DNA of 64,000 nt, from contig CAZMGM010000002.1 in NCBI GenBank assembly GCA_964565865.1, positions 62,001 to 126,000 of the forward strand. The letters are read 5' to 3'. Origin of the DNA: CBDAPI01 sp964565865 (lineage in GTDB: Bacteria > Acidobacteriota > UBA6911 > RPQK01 > CBDAPI01). Below, in pieces: positions 43,894 through 52,532 of this stretch. The notes under the pieces are model-generated. The model saw only the letters and a list, made by a program, of their open reading frames with translations. It searched no databases and was not told the origin of the DNA. A program made the translations under genes and the position numbers. Positions within the stretch are counted from its first letter, which is position 1. The number at the start of each line of letters is the position of its first letter.

Positions 43894-45348
43894 CTAGGCG
43901 AGCAGCTGATCGACTACTTTCCCGTGGACATCGGTGAGCCGGAAATCGCGTCCCTGAAAGCGGTAGGTCAGCCTGGTGTGATCGAAACCCAGAAGATGCA
44001 GGATGGTGGCGTGGAGGTCATGCACATGGACCGGGTCCTGCACGACGTTGAACCCGAAATCGTCGGTTGCTCCCATGGTGATGCCGGGTTGGATCCCGGC
44101 TCCTGCCAGCCACAATGTGAAGGCGTTGGGGTGGTGGTCCCGGCCGTCCTGGTCGCCGCCCTGCACCATGGGGGTTCTCCCGAACTCGCCTCCCCAGATC
44201 ACAAGTGTGTCCTCCAGCATGCCGCGCTGCTTCAGGTCCTTGATCAGCGCAGCGGAAGCCCGATCCGTTTCGAGGCAGTTTTTCTTCAGGTCCCGGGCCA
44301 GGTTGCCGTGCTGGTCCCAGGCTTCGTGATAGAGCTGGACGAAACGGACGCCGCGTTCCACCAGCCGTCTGGCCAGCAGGCAGTTGTTGGCAAAGGACGC
44401 CTTGCCCGGTTCAGCGCCGTAGAGGTCAAGGGTGTCCGGGTGCTCCTGGGAAAGGTCCATTAGCTCGGGCACACTGCTCTGCATTCGAAAGGCCATTTCG
44501 TAGGAACTGATGCGGGTGGAGATTTCCGGGTCACCGGTGACGTCCAGGCGCATCTCATTGAGCTTTCGAATCGACTCTAGAGAGTCCTGTTCTAGTTCCC
44601 GGTCCATCCCGCGGGGGCTGGAAAGATACAGAACCGGATCCCCGGCGCTGCGAAACTGAACACCCTGGTAGACCGTGGGCAGGAAGCCGCTTCCCCAGCA
44701 GGAATCCCCGCAGCTCGGTCCCTTCGTTCCTGAACTGAAGACCACGAAAGCCGGCAGATCACGGGCCTCGCTGCCCAGTCCATAGGTGACCCAGGCCCCC
44801 ATGCTAGGTCGGCCGAACTGTTGCATTCCGGTATTCATCAGCAGTTGCCCGGGAGCATGATTAAAGGCGTCCGTCACCATCGACTTGACGATGGCGATGT
44901 CGTCGACGATGCTGGCCGTGTGGGGCAGGAGCTCGGACAGTTCTGCACCAGACTGACCATGTCGGGAGAACTCGAACTTTGGGCCCAGCAGTTTGGAATT
45001 GGGGTTAATAAACGCTGCCCGGTAGTCCTTGATCAGTTCCTCAGGAGGCAGCGTCCCGTCGAACCTGGCCAGCTGGGGTTTGTAATCGAACAGCTCCAGG
45101 TGGCTGGGGGCCCCGGCCATGAAGAGGAAAATGATGTTCTTGGCTCTGGGACTGTAGTGCGGGTCCCTGGGAGCTAGAGGATGATCGGACGTACCCTCCG
45201 CTGCGTACCCTCCCTGATCCAGTAGCCGGGCCAGAGCCATCACACCCAAACCGACGCCGCACTGTTCCAGGAACCAGCGCCGGCCAGTCAGCCGGGCGTC
45301 CAGTTTATTGCGTAGGCGCTCCGGTAATCTCATCTTCATTCTCATCAT
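43894..45348 (-). CDS. DUF1501 family protein
   Basis: 484 residues. A twin-arginine-like signal (TGRRWFLEQCGVGLGVMALA) begins near residue 20, so Tat export is likely. The conserved parts 'NIIFLFMAGAPSHLELFDYK', 'DDIAIVKSMVTDAFNH' and 'TLVIWGGEFGRTPMVQG' are those of DUF1501, a sulfatase-like (alkaline phosphatase fold) family abundant in Planctomycetota. It follows the DUF1553 cytochrome gene with a 4-base ATGA overlap, the usual pairing. Function is unknown; hydrolysis or processing of polysaccharides is proposed for the pair. Confidence 0.92.
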   Translation of the reverse strand: MMRMKMRLPERLRNKLDARLTGRRWFLEQCGVGLGVMALARLLDQGGYAAEGTSDHPLAPRDPHYSPRAKNIIFLFMAGAPSHLELFDYKPQLARFDGTLPPEELIKDYRAAFINPNSKLLGPKFEFSRHGQSGAELSELLPHTASIVDDIAIVKSMVTDAFNHAPGQLLMNTGMQQFGRPSMGAWVTYGLGSEARDLPAFVVFSSGTKGPSCGDSCWGSGFLPTVYQGVQFRSAGDPVLYLSSPRGMDRELEQDSLESIRKLNEMRLDVTGDPEISTRISSYEMAFRMQSSVPELMDLSQEHPDTLDLYGAEPGKASFANNCLLARRLVERGVRFVQLYHEAWDQHGNLARDLKKNCLETDRASAALIKDLKQRGMLEDTLVIWGGEFGRTPMVQGGDQDGRDHHPNAFTLWLAGAGIQPGITMGATDDFGFNVVQDPVHVHDLHATILHLLGFDHTRLTYRFQGRDFRLTDVHGKVVDQLLA

Positions 45349-48300
45349 TCCTTGGTGATCGTTTCGTCCAGATTCAACAGAACCCGGGAGACTGCGGTCC
45401 AGGCGGCCAGTTGCACGGGAGTGGTCCCTTTAGGCAGCTCCGGCTTCTGTTTCGAATCAAGTCCTGCAATTCCCCAGGGGCTGATCCAGCCCTCGGCCAG
45501 CCGCCCGCTCTGCTTCTCAAGCAGCGAGAGCAATTCCGTTAATTCTGCTGCTTCTGGACTGCGAGCCAGACAGCTCCGGAAGGCAAAGGTCACACGTTCC
45601 GAGTCGCTATTCCCGCCCTCCCGCAGGGTCTTTAGAGCCAGGGCCCGGGCCGCCTCCAAGAAAAGGGGTTCGTTGAGTGCCGTGAGGGCCTGGACCGGGG
45701 TGTTGGATCGGGAACGGCGGACGCAGGCAGAGTCCCCGTTGGGGGCATCGAAGGTCTGCAGCATTGGATAGGGTACGGATCGGTAGCGGAACGTGTACAG
45801 CGCCCGCCGATAGCGGTCCTTTCCAACGGCCTCCTTCCAGATCTTGGGACCGAAGCTGGCGGGGGGTTCGAACAGAAAAGCGGGAGCCGGGGGATAGACA
45901 CTAGGTCCGCCGATCTCAGGGTTTAAAAGGCCGCTGGCCGCAAGACTGATGTCTCGGACCACCTCGGCTTCCACGCGAAAACGAGGTCCCCGGCTCAGCA
46001 GACGATTATAGGGATCCTGTTCGAGCAGCCGCGGCGTCATCCGCGAGGCCTGTCGATAGGTGGACGAAGTGACGATAAGTCGGTGAAGTTTCTTGAGGCT
46101 CCAGCCTCTTTCCATGAATTCCACACTCAGCCAGTCCAGGAGCTGGGGATGGGAAGGCCGCTCACTCTGAGTGCCCATATCCTCCGACGTGGCTATCAGA
46201 CCCGTACCGAAGTAGGTCTGCCAGACTCGGTTCACCAGCGAGCGGGCGGTGGTTGGTGACCGTCGGTCAACGAGCCAGCGCGCAAAGCCCAGCCGGTTGC
46301 GGAGAGTCCCCTCCGGAAACCCGTGCAGGAAGGCCGGTACTCCCGGGGCCACGCTCTCTTCCGGTTTGAGGAAGTCGCCTCGAGTCAGGACGCGTGTTTC
46401 GCGCTTTGCGCTTCTCTCGTTGAGAACGAGCTGGGCTGAACCGGCAGGGTGACGGGTCCACCGCTCTTCGATTCGGCCATTTTCCACCTGCCAGTCCTCA
46501 ACCGTAGTTCGCCAGTAGCTGAACAAGAGCTGCTCCTGGCGGGCGGTCCTTCGCGCGGCAGGGATTTCCAGAATATCCCGGATGCTTCGGGGCACCGGGT
46601 CGGCTGTGGCCCCGGAATCTGTTGTCAGGGAGAGACGCAAGCGCCCCAGAGCTTGGCTCTGGTTGTCATCACTGTTCCATCCGCCGTGATTCTGGTCAAT
46701 TAAAAACGTGAGTATCGTCCCGTCGGTATGAGTGATTGGGGTCTCGGCCGCGAACACGGCCTGGTGAGGCTGATTGCGCCGGCCGGGACCGTTGTCGAAC
46801 CCCCAGGCTGTCTCATCCTTTCCGTCAATCGCAAATTCGATCGGGCCCATCACGCGCCTCCGGCCCGTCTTGTCGTCGAAGATTGCATCGAGTTCCTTCT
46901 CGGGCAGGGAAATATCCGCCGTAGCACTGACCATCTTGATCTGGGTTGAATTCTCGGGGTGGCTGGCCGGAGCAGCTGTCATCTTGAATTCGGTTAACGC
47001 ACCGGTTCCTTTGATCGAGCGTCCCGGTCCGCCCAGGGGCAGGTCGGGATGGGTCAACAGCTCCAGACGGAAGCCAGTAATGTTCTGCACCCGGGTTAGA
47101 ATTGTCACTTCCATCTTGAGTTTGTTCGGCGAGTATCCCCCTGCCAGAAGGGACCCGTCCTCGAGCAGCGAGAATTTCTGACCTCCACTCACAATGTCTT
47201 CGATCCGGGGCCGCAGGACAGTCCATTGCGGCTGGTTTCCGTACACGTCAACTTCCCAGGCGGTGAGTTGCCGCTTCCAGTTGGGATGGCGATGCTGCAG
47301 GTCCAATTCGATTTCGCGGATTTGTCGAAAGAGTTCCGCTCTCCGCAGCTGCTCATCGAGAGTGTAGACCGCAATGTTAGCCTCGTGGGAGTTGTTGAGA
47401 AAAGCAAACATGCGGTAGTACTCCTGCTGGGAGAGGGGATCGTACTTGTGGTCGTGGCATTGGGCGCACTGAATCGTGATGCCCAGAATCCCCTTGCCGA
47501 TGGCGTCCATGCGATCGAACATGGCTTCCATCCGAAACTGCTCCGGATCAATTCCACCTTCTTCATTAACCATGGAATTACGCAGGAAGCCGGTGGCGAC
47601 GGTCTGGCTCTGAGACGGGTCCGGAAGCAGATCTCCTGCCAGCTGCTCGATGATGAACCGGTCGTAGGGCAGATCGCGGTTAAATGCGTTGATGACCCAG
47701 TCCCGATAGAACCAGACCCGCCTCGATTTGTCTTTCTCGAAACCGTCCGAGTCTGCATAGCGGGCTGAATCCAGCCAGTGGCGGCCCCACCGCTCGCCGT
47801 AGTGGGGCGAGGCGAGCAGTCGTTTCACCTGCCTTGCATAAGCTTCGGGACTCCGGTCGGCCAGAAAGACATCCACCTCCTCAATGGTGGGGGGGAGTCC
47901 GATCAAATCCAGGCTCAGGCGCCGCAGCAGCGTAATCCGATCGGCCTGTGGAGAAGGAGACAAGCCCCCGGCTTCCAGCCGGGCCAGAATGAAGTGATCC
48001 AGGGAGTTAGCCGGCCAGGATGCCTGGCGAATCTCAGGTGGATGAGGACGTATCGGAGGCGCGAAGGCCCAGTGGCTGGTGATCTCCTCGCTGGCGATAC
48101 CCACGTCGTGGGGCCAGTCTGCGCCCTCTTCGATCCAGGTTCGTATCCGTTCGACTTCGGAGTCCTCGAGCCGGCTTCCCAAGGGCATGGGTTCCAGCCC
48201 GTTCAATCCTGCCACGCGCAAATAGACACTGCTGTTTTCAGGATCGCCAGGAACGATTACCGGGCCTGATGGCCGCTCGGCAAAAGCTGTTCTTGGTCCA

Positions 48301-48509
48301 TCGAGGCGAAGCTGCGCCCTCTGTACTTCCGGACCATGGCACTCATGGCAGCTTTTTTCCAGAATCGGATAGATCTCCGAGAGGAAATCCACGGGAGGAC
48401 CAGGGTTCTGAGTAGCCATGACCAAGCTGACTGAAAGCACGGAGAACAGGACGGTCAGGGCCGGCAAAAAGGTTCTGGGTTCGCTACTCCGAAAGATGGT
48501 GCACCTCAT
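45345..48509 (-). CDS. PSCyt1-DUF1549-DUF1553 protein (planctomycete-type cytochrome)
   Basis: 1054 residues. Signal peptide, then a PSCyt1 domain with heme motif CHECH (residues ~54-58, 'EKSCHECHGPE') and a proposed Met ligand further on ('EPMPLGSRL'). The DUF1549 (PSCyt2) part has 'RRLSLDLIGLPPT' and 'RWGRHWLDSARYADSDGFE'. A middle concanavalin-like region leads to DUF1553 (PSD1), with 'FARWLVDRRSPTTARSLVNR' and 'RSRSNTPVQALTALNEP'. Probably periplasmic redox partner of the DUF1501 product, to which it is coupled. The 3.1 kb frame is intact. Confidence 0.92.
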   Translation of the reverse strand: MRCTIFRSSEPRTFLPALTVLFSVLSVSLVMATQNPGPPVDFLSEIYPILEKSCHECHGPEVQRAQLRLDGPRTAFAERPSGPVIVPGDPENSSVYLRVAGLNGLEPMPLGSRLEDSEVERIRTWIEEGADWPHDVGIASEEITSHWAFAPPIRPHPPEIRQASWPANSLDHFILARLEAGGLSPSPQADRITLLRRLSLDLIGLPPTIEEVDVFLADRSPEAYARQVKRLLASPHYGERWGRHWLDSARYADSDGFEKDKSRRVWFYRDWVINAFNRDLPYDRFIIEQLAGDLLPDPSQSQTVATGFLRNSMVNEEGGIDPEQFRMEAMFDRMDAIGKGILGITIQCAQCHDHKYDPLSQQEYYRMFAFLNNSHEANIAVYTLDEQLRRAELFRQIREIELDLQHRHPNWKRQLTAWEVDVYGNQPQWTVLRPRIEDIVSGGQKFSLLEDGSLLAGGYSPNKLKMEVTILTRVQNITGFRLELLTHPDLPLGGPGRSIKGTGALTEFKMTAAPASHPENSTQIKMVSATADISLPEKELDAIFDDKTGRRRVMGPIEFAIDGKDETAWGFDNGPGRRNQPHQAVFAAETPITHTDGTILTFLIDQNHGGWNSDDNQSQALGRLRLSLTTDSGATADPVPRSIRDILEIPAARRTARQEQLLFSYWRTTVEDWQVENGRIEERWTRHPAGSAQLVLNERSAKRETRVLTRGDFLKPEESVAPGVPAFLHGFPEGTLRNRLGFARWLVDRRSPTTARSLVNRVWQTYFGTGLIATSEDMGTQSERPSHPQLLDWLSVEFMERGWSLKKLHRLIVTSSTYRQASRMTPRLLEQDPYNRLLSRGPRFRVEAEVVRDISLAASGLLNPEIGGPSVYPPAPAFLFEPPASFGPKIWKEAVGKDRYRRALYTFRYRSVPYPMLQTFDAPNGDSACVRRSRSNTPVQALTALNEPLFLEAARALALKTLREGGNSDSERVTFAFRSCLARSPEAAELTELLSLLEKQSGRLAEGWISPWGIAGLDSKQKPELPKGTTPVQLAAWTAVSRVLLNLDETITKE

Positions 48510-48854
48510 TGCGATGGTTCAGGCGCCCCGTTGTCCATAATTCAATTTAACTCCGGATACCGAGACCACCACCTATTATAAAAATATATCAAACCCCCGC
48601 TTAAGAATTGTATCCTGGGTCTCTAGTCGTTGTTGGTAAGATGAAAGAAAGGAAGCGTAACCTTCTAGGGTCACGCCTCAACAGGACAGTGGCGGCATGG
48701 AGGAAGCCGAGGGCTTCGTAAGCACCTTGGCCAGGGTTGCGAGTACACGGCATGGCCCGCGTCGGTTTTCCTGGTATCTGGACCCTAGGGAGCCCCTAAT
48801 GCGGCCCGCGGGACTTTCGCCACGGACTGCCAGGCGTTACTGTATCTATGGAAG
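48510..48854. other. Divergent intergenic region, AT-rich
   Basis: About 345 bases between the DUF1553 and KpsF/GutQ genes. The part at 48541-48620 is AT-rich and has a TATAAT on the minus strand (48575-48580), but no good -35 at 17 bases. A promoter for the DUF1553-DUF1501 operon is likely here. No gene recognised. Confidence 0.45.
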
Positions 48855-49457
48855 ATGTCAAACTTGAACGTCAGAGAGCGAATTGAGGCGATTCTGAGGG
48901 CGGAGGCAGCCGCCATTGCCGCAGTGTCGGTTACCGGCTCCTTCGAGCGTGCTGTTCTGGCCCTGCGTGACTGCCACGGCAAGGTCCTGGCAACGGGTAT
49001 GGGAAAGGCCGGGCACATCGCCCGCAAGTTTGCTGCCACGCTTTGCTCTACCGGGACCCCGGCTGCCTACATTCATCCGGGCGAGGCAGCCCATGGCGAT
49101 CTGGGCCTGATTGGACCGGAGGATTGCATGGTGGCGTTTTCCAACAGTGGAATGACTCGCGAAGTGCTGGAAATGCTGGAACTGGGGCGACATCTCGGCC
49201 TAGACACGATCATAGGAATCACGTCCCATCCTGACTCGGACCTGCGTGCACTTGCCGAAATCACCATTGACATGGGAGTCGTGGAGGAGCCATGTCCCTT
49301 GGGGCTGACACCTACAGCCAGCATTGCCGTGATGCTCGCTATTAGCGATGCTTTAGCGCTGGTTCTTATGGAAATGAAGGGAATCACTCCGGAAGAGTTC
49401 GGGCTCCGCCACCATGGAGGCTACCTGGGCCGAAAAGCCCGGCTCAACAATGAATGA
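48855..49457 (+). CDS. KpsF/GutQ-type sugar-phosphate isomerase (SIS domain only)
   Basis: 200 residues. Single SIS fold: 'KVLATGMGKAGHIARKFAAT' (phosphosugar loop), 'YIHPGEAAHGDLGLIGPEDC', 'VAFSNSGMTREVLEML' and 'CPLGLTPTASIAVMLAISDA', all typical of arabinose-5-phosphate isomerase, which makes the precursor of Kdo. Full-length KdsD/KpsF proteins add two CBS domains (~320 residues); these are absent, as in short homologues. No other Kdo gene is adjacent. The product is cytoplasmic. Confidence 0.88.
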   Translation: MSNLNVRERIEAILRAEAAAIAAVSVTGSFERAVLALRDCHGKVLATGMGKAGHIARKFAATLCSTGTPAAYIHPGEAAHGDLGLIGPEDCMVAFSNSGMTREVLEMLELGRHLGLDTIIGITSHPDSDLRALAEITIDMGVVEEPCPLGLTPTASIAVMLAISDALALVLMEMKGITPEEFGLRHHGGYLGRKARLNNE

Positions 49458-49785
49458 AGTCACCTGGGAAGCTCACACAAGATGGGCTGAACACTTCGAT
49501 TCCCGGTCTACGAGCGAGGCGGAGTTGAATCGACTTAAACCTGTGGATCCTGGCCCGATGAACAACCTTCAACAAGGTGCCGGCCGGCCACGCGACCAAT
49601 CCAATCACCCAGCGAATAAGCTCGTCAGTTCGGTCTCTCACCCTGGATGCTCCGGGGAAAAAGCGGCCAACTTTCCGGCAAGAAAGTTACCGATCCTGCT
49701 CCCAGATCCGTTTCAGGTGACCTTAGGGGCCTGTGGAATGTTCACCACTGGCCGCCAGGAAAAGTCAGAGAGTAAGGATTCCCAC

Positions 49786-49814
49786 TTGCACTGCGGCCCT
49801 CTTTTCGCGATAAT
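49786..49814 (+). promoter_or_regulatory. Promoter of the cysH leader
   Basis: TTGCAC (49786-49791), exactly 17 bases, GATAAT (49809-49814). Transcription would begin at about 49821, giving a 240-250-base leader before cysH. Confidence 0.5.
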
Positions 49815-49821
49815 TAACCCA

Positions 49822-49988
49822 GTTATGTCTACGGGAACAGGTTGGTCTGGCGATCGGAAAACGGATCGAGTGTCGGCTCTGGCCGGTGCCACGGGTTCGA
49901 TGTGTGCAACGTTTTATTGCGGTTGTATGATCTCCAGACAAGAGGGGGAGCGTTCCTGAGGACTCATTCCATGAAGCAATGACATAAC
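49822..49988 (+). ncRNA. Structured leader RNA before cysH, closed by a P1 helix
   Basis: GTTATGTC (49822-49829) is perfectly complementary to GACATAAC (49981-49988), closing a ~165-base domain that starts right at the predicted transcript start. Inside are stems CGATC/GATCG (49851-49868) and CGGC/GCCG (49874-49885) and a CAAC/GTTG pair (49907-49925). CGGGTT (49892-49897) could pair with AACCCG, the 5' arm of the terminator at 50011, forming an antiterminator. It does not match the SAM-I, cobalamin, TPP, glycine or SAH riboswitch consensus as I know them. Structure is drawn by hand. Confidence 0.45.
49900..49959 (+). CDS. Cys-rich leader peptide (candidate)
   Basis: A 19-codon frame, MCATFYCGCMISRQEGERS, lies wholly inside the cysH leader. 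Cys is at positions 2, 7 and 9 and Met at 1 and 10, an enrichment suited to attenuation by cysteine supply; Cys-rich upstream frames are known before sulfur genes in other bacteria. No strong ribosome site precedes it, which is the main weakness. The frame is also open upstream, so the start is assumed. Confidence 0.35.
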   Translation: MCATFYCGCMISRQEGERS

Positions 49989-50010
49989 GTCAAAAGCAAT
50001 GGATTACCAG

Positions 50011-50045
50011 AACCCGCAGGAGTTGCTCCTGCGGGTTTTTTTTTG
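50011..50045 (+). terminator. Intrinsic terminator just before cysH
   Basis: AACCCGCAGGAG-ttg-CTCCTGCGGGTT (12-bp perfect stem, 3-base loop) followed by a run of T. It ends about 20 bases before the cysH start, so transcripts from 49821 would stop before cysH unless the stem is prevented from forming. Confidence 0.9.
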
Positions 50046-50066
50046 CTTGTAATGGAGAAAGTGAAG

Positions 50067-50765
50067 ATGCACCTGAACGGTCAACTGCAATCGATAGAGC
50101 AGGTTCGGGACCTGGATTCGGCGAAGTTAATTTCCTGGACCCTGGATAACTTTGACCGGGAAAAGCTTATCCTTTCCACTGGATTCGGGATGGAAGGCTG
50201 TGCGCTCATCGACATGGCGTCCCGGCAGGGTGAGAATCTGACCGTGCACTATCTTGACACCGGCTTCTTTTTCCCCGAGACCTACGAGTTGATCGACGAA
50301 CTGAAGCAGAAGTACACGAATGTCAACCTGGTCGATTCCGGAACCAGCCTGACTCCGGCACTGCAGGAGGAGCGCTATGGACCCCGGCTCTGGGAGAGGG
50401 ATCCTGATGCCTGCTGCCGGTTGCGCAAGGTATTGCCGATGCGGGAACTCCTCAAAGATGCCGAAGTGTGGATGACGGGCGTGCGAAACGACCAGTCAGC
50501 CCACCGCAAGTCAGCCCGGAAGATCGAATGGAACTCCAGCCACGAAGTTTGGAAAATATCCCCACTGGCCAGTTGGAATCGCAGTCAGGTCTGGGAGTAC
50601 ATCCGGACCCGGGGGATTCCTCACAACATCCTCCATCACAATGGCTACCCTTCCATTGGATGTGTCCAGTGCACAAAGCAGGTTTCTGGGGTCTCGGTCC
50701 AGGAGTACTCGCGGAAAGGACGCTGGTCAGGGTCCGAAAAGACGGAATGCGGGCTCCATCTGTAA
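50067..50765 (+). CDS. cysH: Assimilatory adenylyl/phosphoadenylyl-sulfate reductase
   Basis: 232 residues. Start ATG 50067: GGAG (50054-50057) sits 9 bases upstream, while earlier in-frame starts fall in the terminator's T-run. Reduces APS or PAPS to sulfite. 'FSTGFGMEGCALIDM'-type PP-loop region, 'HYLDTGFFFPETYELID', then the paired Cys in 'DACCRLRKV', 'GCVQCTKQ' (CxxC) and terminal 'KTECGLHL' (catalytic Cys). The CC...CxxC set binds a [4Fe-4S] cluster, which marks the APS-type (plant/Bacillus) enzyme. First gene of the sulfur-tetrapyrrole operon. Confidence 0.93.
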   Translation: MHLNGQLQSIEQVRDLDSAKLISWTLDNFDREKLILSTGFGMEGCALIDMASRQGENLTVHYLDTGFFFPETYELIDELKQKYTNVNLVDSGTSLTPALQEERYGPRLWERDPDACCRLRKVLPMRELLKDAEVWMTGVRNDQSAHRKSARKIEWNSSHEVWKISPLASWNRSQVWEYIRTRGIPHNILHHNGYPSIGCVQCTKQVSGVSVQEYSRKGRWSGSEKTECGLHL

Positions 50766-50970
50766 TCCGCTCGCTCGATTGTCAATAAGAAGGGGACCCC
50801 CGGTTCCATAATGGGGTGTGGGATGCGCCCCGGGGTGGCGACCGAGATTATTGGGCATCATTACCTGCGGTCGCGACCCTGAGGCTCTTCTCACTCTTAG
50901 AAATCCTAGATTTCGAATTGTGGATTGCAAAACCGGTCCAGAGGGTGAGCAACTGCCTTTCCATAGATCA

Positions 50971-51786
50971 ATGCGCGAGACACGAAATCCGAGAAGTTTG
51001 ATTCTGGCCGCTCATGGGAGCAGTTGTGGGGGAGCTGTGGAAGCCCTGGAAGCGATTGCCGCCCGGCTGCGCCGGCGAGACAGGTTTGGTCAGGTCCTGA
51101 CTGCCTATAACCAAGGGGAGCCCACCTTCGAGCAGGTGCCCGAGCTCGTCTTGGGAGATGCTGCCGTAGTGGTCCCCGTGTTTCTGGCCGAAGGGTATTA
51201 TTCGAAACAGGTGCTGCCAAGGAAACTTCGGCAAGCCAAGCGCTCAGGCCTGATCGACATCTGGCTGGCGCCTGTCGTTGGGAGTGATTCCCGCCTGCGC
51301 CTGGCGTTGTTAACGAGAATGGAGAAGCTAATCCACCGACTTGGTTGGAATCCGGGACGGACGACTGTAGTGGTGCTAGGGCATGGGACCCCCCGCTCCA
51401 GCTCGAGCACTCTGACCACACGGGAGGCAGCCGATTTCCTGTCTTGCAAGGGACCCTGCAGTACAGTGCATCCGGCTTTTCTGGATGACTCACCGTCCCC
51501 GCAGGCGGTCCTGGAAGGCGTGGAGGCAGATCACTGTATAGTCTTGCCTTTCCTTTTCGGAAGCGGAGGACACTCCGGAGAACTGGCTAAGCTCCTGGGA
51601 CTGGAGGACCAGTGGCATGGTGGTTCAGCTGCGATTGCAGGCCGTGACGCGCAGGGCCTAGAATACTTTATCGACCGACCGCTCGGGGAAGATCCGGTGA
51701 TGGTAGATATCATCGATGACTTGGCGTGGTCCCGCCATTCTTGGGTGCGGCTGGATCGATGGAAGGGGGATGGCCATGGTGACTGA
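50971..51786 (+). CDS. CbiX/SirB-like sirohydrochlorin chelatase, two-domain
   Basis: 271 residues from ATG 50971. An in-frame start at 50818 would add ~51 residues of unclear origin. Two CbiX repeats: 'SLILAAHGSSCGGAVEALEA' with 'FLAEGYYSKQVLPRKL', and 'VVLGHGTPRSSSS' with 'LPFLFGSGGHSGELAKLL'. The catalytic His of each half (AAHGSS, GSGGH) is seen. It inserts Fe2+ (or Co2+) into sirohydrochlorin. Given cysH and cobA as neighbours, siroheme for sulfite reductase is the likely product. The dehydrogenase making sirohydrochlorin is not in the window. The end overlaps cobA by 11 bases. Confidence 0.8.
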   Translation: MRETRNPRSLILAAHGSSCGGAVEALEAIAARLRRRDRFGQVLTAYNQGEPTFEQVPELVLGDAAVVVPVFLAEGYYSKQVLPRKLRQAKRSGLIDIWLAPVVGSDSRLRLALLTRMEKLIHRLGWNPGRTTVVVLGHGTPRSSSSTLTTREAADFLSCKGPCSTVHPAFLDDSPSPQAVLEGVEADHCIVLPFLFGSGGHSGELAKLLGLEDQWHGGSAAIAGRDAQGLEYFIDRPLGEDPVMVDIIDDLAWSRHSWVRLDRWKGDGHGD

Positions 51787-52519
51787 GGGTATCGTCTATC
51801 TGGTCGGAGCCGGGCCGGGCGACCCAGAATTGATTACGATCCGGGGGCTGAAGATTTTGAGGCAGGCTGATGTGATCGTCTACGACCGACTTATCAATGA
51901 GAGACTTCTGTCGCACGCACCGGAGCACTGCGAGCTGGTTGCGGCGGGGAAGACTCCCGGCGGCCCTAGCACCCCACAAAGACGGATCAACCGGATTCTG
52001 GTCAGCAGGGCGCGCCAAGGTAAGACCGTCGTGCGTCTAAAGGGAGGAGATCCGTTTCTTTTTGGCCGGGGCGGGGAAGAGTTGGTATTCTGTCGAACAG
52101 CTGGTGTCGAATGTGAAGTAGTCCCAGGTGTGAGCAGCGCCCTGGGTGGCCTGGCCAGTCTCCAGATTCCACTGACCCACCGCAGGATGGCTCACAACCT
52201 GGCGATTGTGTCCGGCCACTCCGCCGATCTCGATTTCCAGAACCTGGCACGGGTGGACACAGTGGTTATGTTGATGGGCGGCGCCCGGTTGTCGGCGGTT
52301 TTGACGGGTCTGATGCAGGCGGGCAAGAAGCCTGAGACGCCGGCAGCAGCTGTGCAGTGGGCTACTACAGAACAGCAACGGTCACTGGTTTCTAATCTGC
52401 GAACGCTTGCTGCTGGAGTCGAGAGGGAAGGTCTAGGAGCGCCGATGGTTGTCGTGATTGGAGATGTCGTAGAGCTGGCCCGGGATGTTAGCCGGGAACC
52501 GGTGACGCACCAGCACTGA
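51776..52519 (+). CDS. cobA: Uroporphyrinogen-III C-methyltransferase (SUMT)
   Basis: 247 residues from ATG 51776, with GGAAGGGGG at 51761-51769; ATG 51770 is an alternative. Methylates uroporphyrinogen III twice with SAM to precorrin-2. Signatures 'VYLVGAGPGDPELITIRGLK', 'VVRLKGGDPFLFGRGGEEL' and 'VPGVSSALGGLA' are those of CobA/CysG-C. No dehydrogenase/chelatase fusion. It lies between the chelatase and cysM, consistent with siroheme synthesis for sulfate assimilation. Confidence 0.95.
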   Translation: MVTEGIVYLVGAGPGDPELITIRGLKILRQADVIVYDRLINERLLSHAPEHCELVAAGKTPGGPSTPQRRINRILVSRARQGKTVVRLKGGDPFLFGRGGEELVFCRTAGVECEVVPGVSSALGGLASLQIPLTHRRMAHNLAIVSGHSADLDFQNLARVDTVVMLMGGARLSAVLTGLMQAGKKPETPAAAVQWATTEQQRSLVSNLRTLAAGVEREGLGAPMVVVIGDVVELARDVSREPVTHQH

Positions 52520-52532
52520 GAGCGAAGTTTTC

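Noticed and set aside
49889..49905. T-loop-like GGGTTCGAT in the cysH leader
   Set aside because: The flanking five bases cannot form a proper T-arm and no acceptor or anticodon arm is present, so no tRNA is called.
49414..49959. 181-codon plus-strand frame after the KpsF/GutQ gene
   Set aside because: It begins inside the KpsF/GutQ gene, has no family features and spans the promoter. Only its last 19 codons (the Cys-rich leader frame) are worth keeping.
50818..50970. N-terminal extension of the CbiX-like protein
   Set aside because: The frame is open, but the domain begins just after ATG 50971 and the extension matches nothing I recognise.
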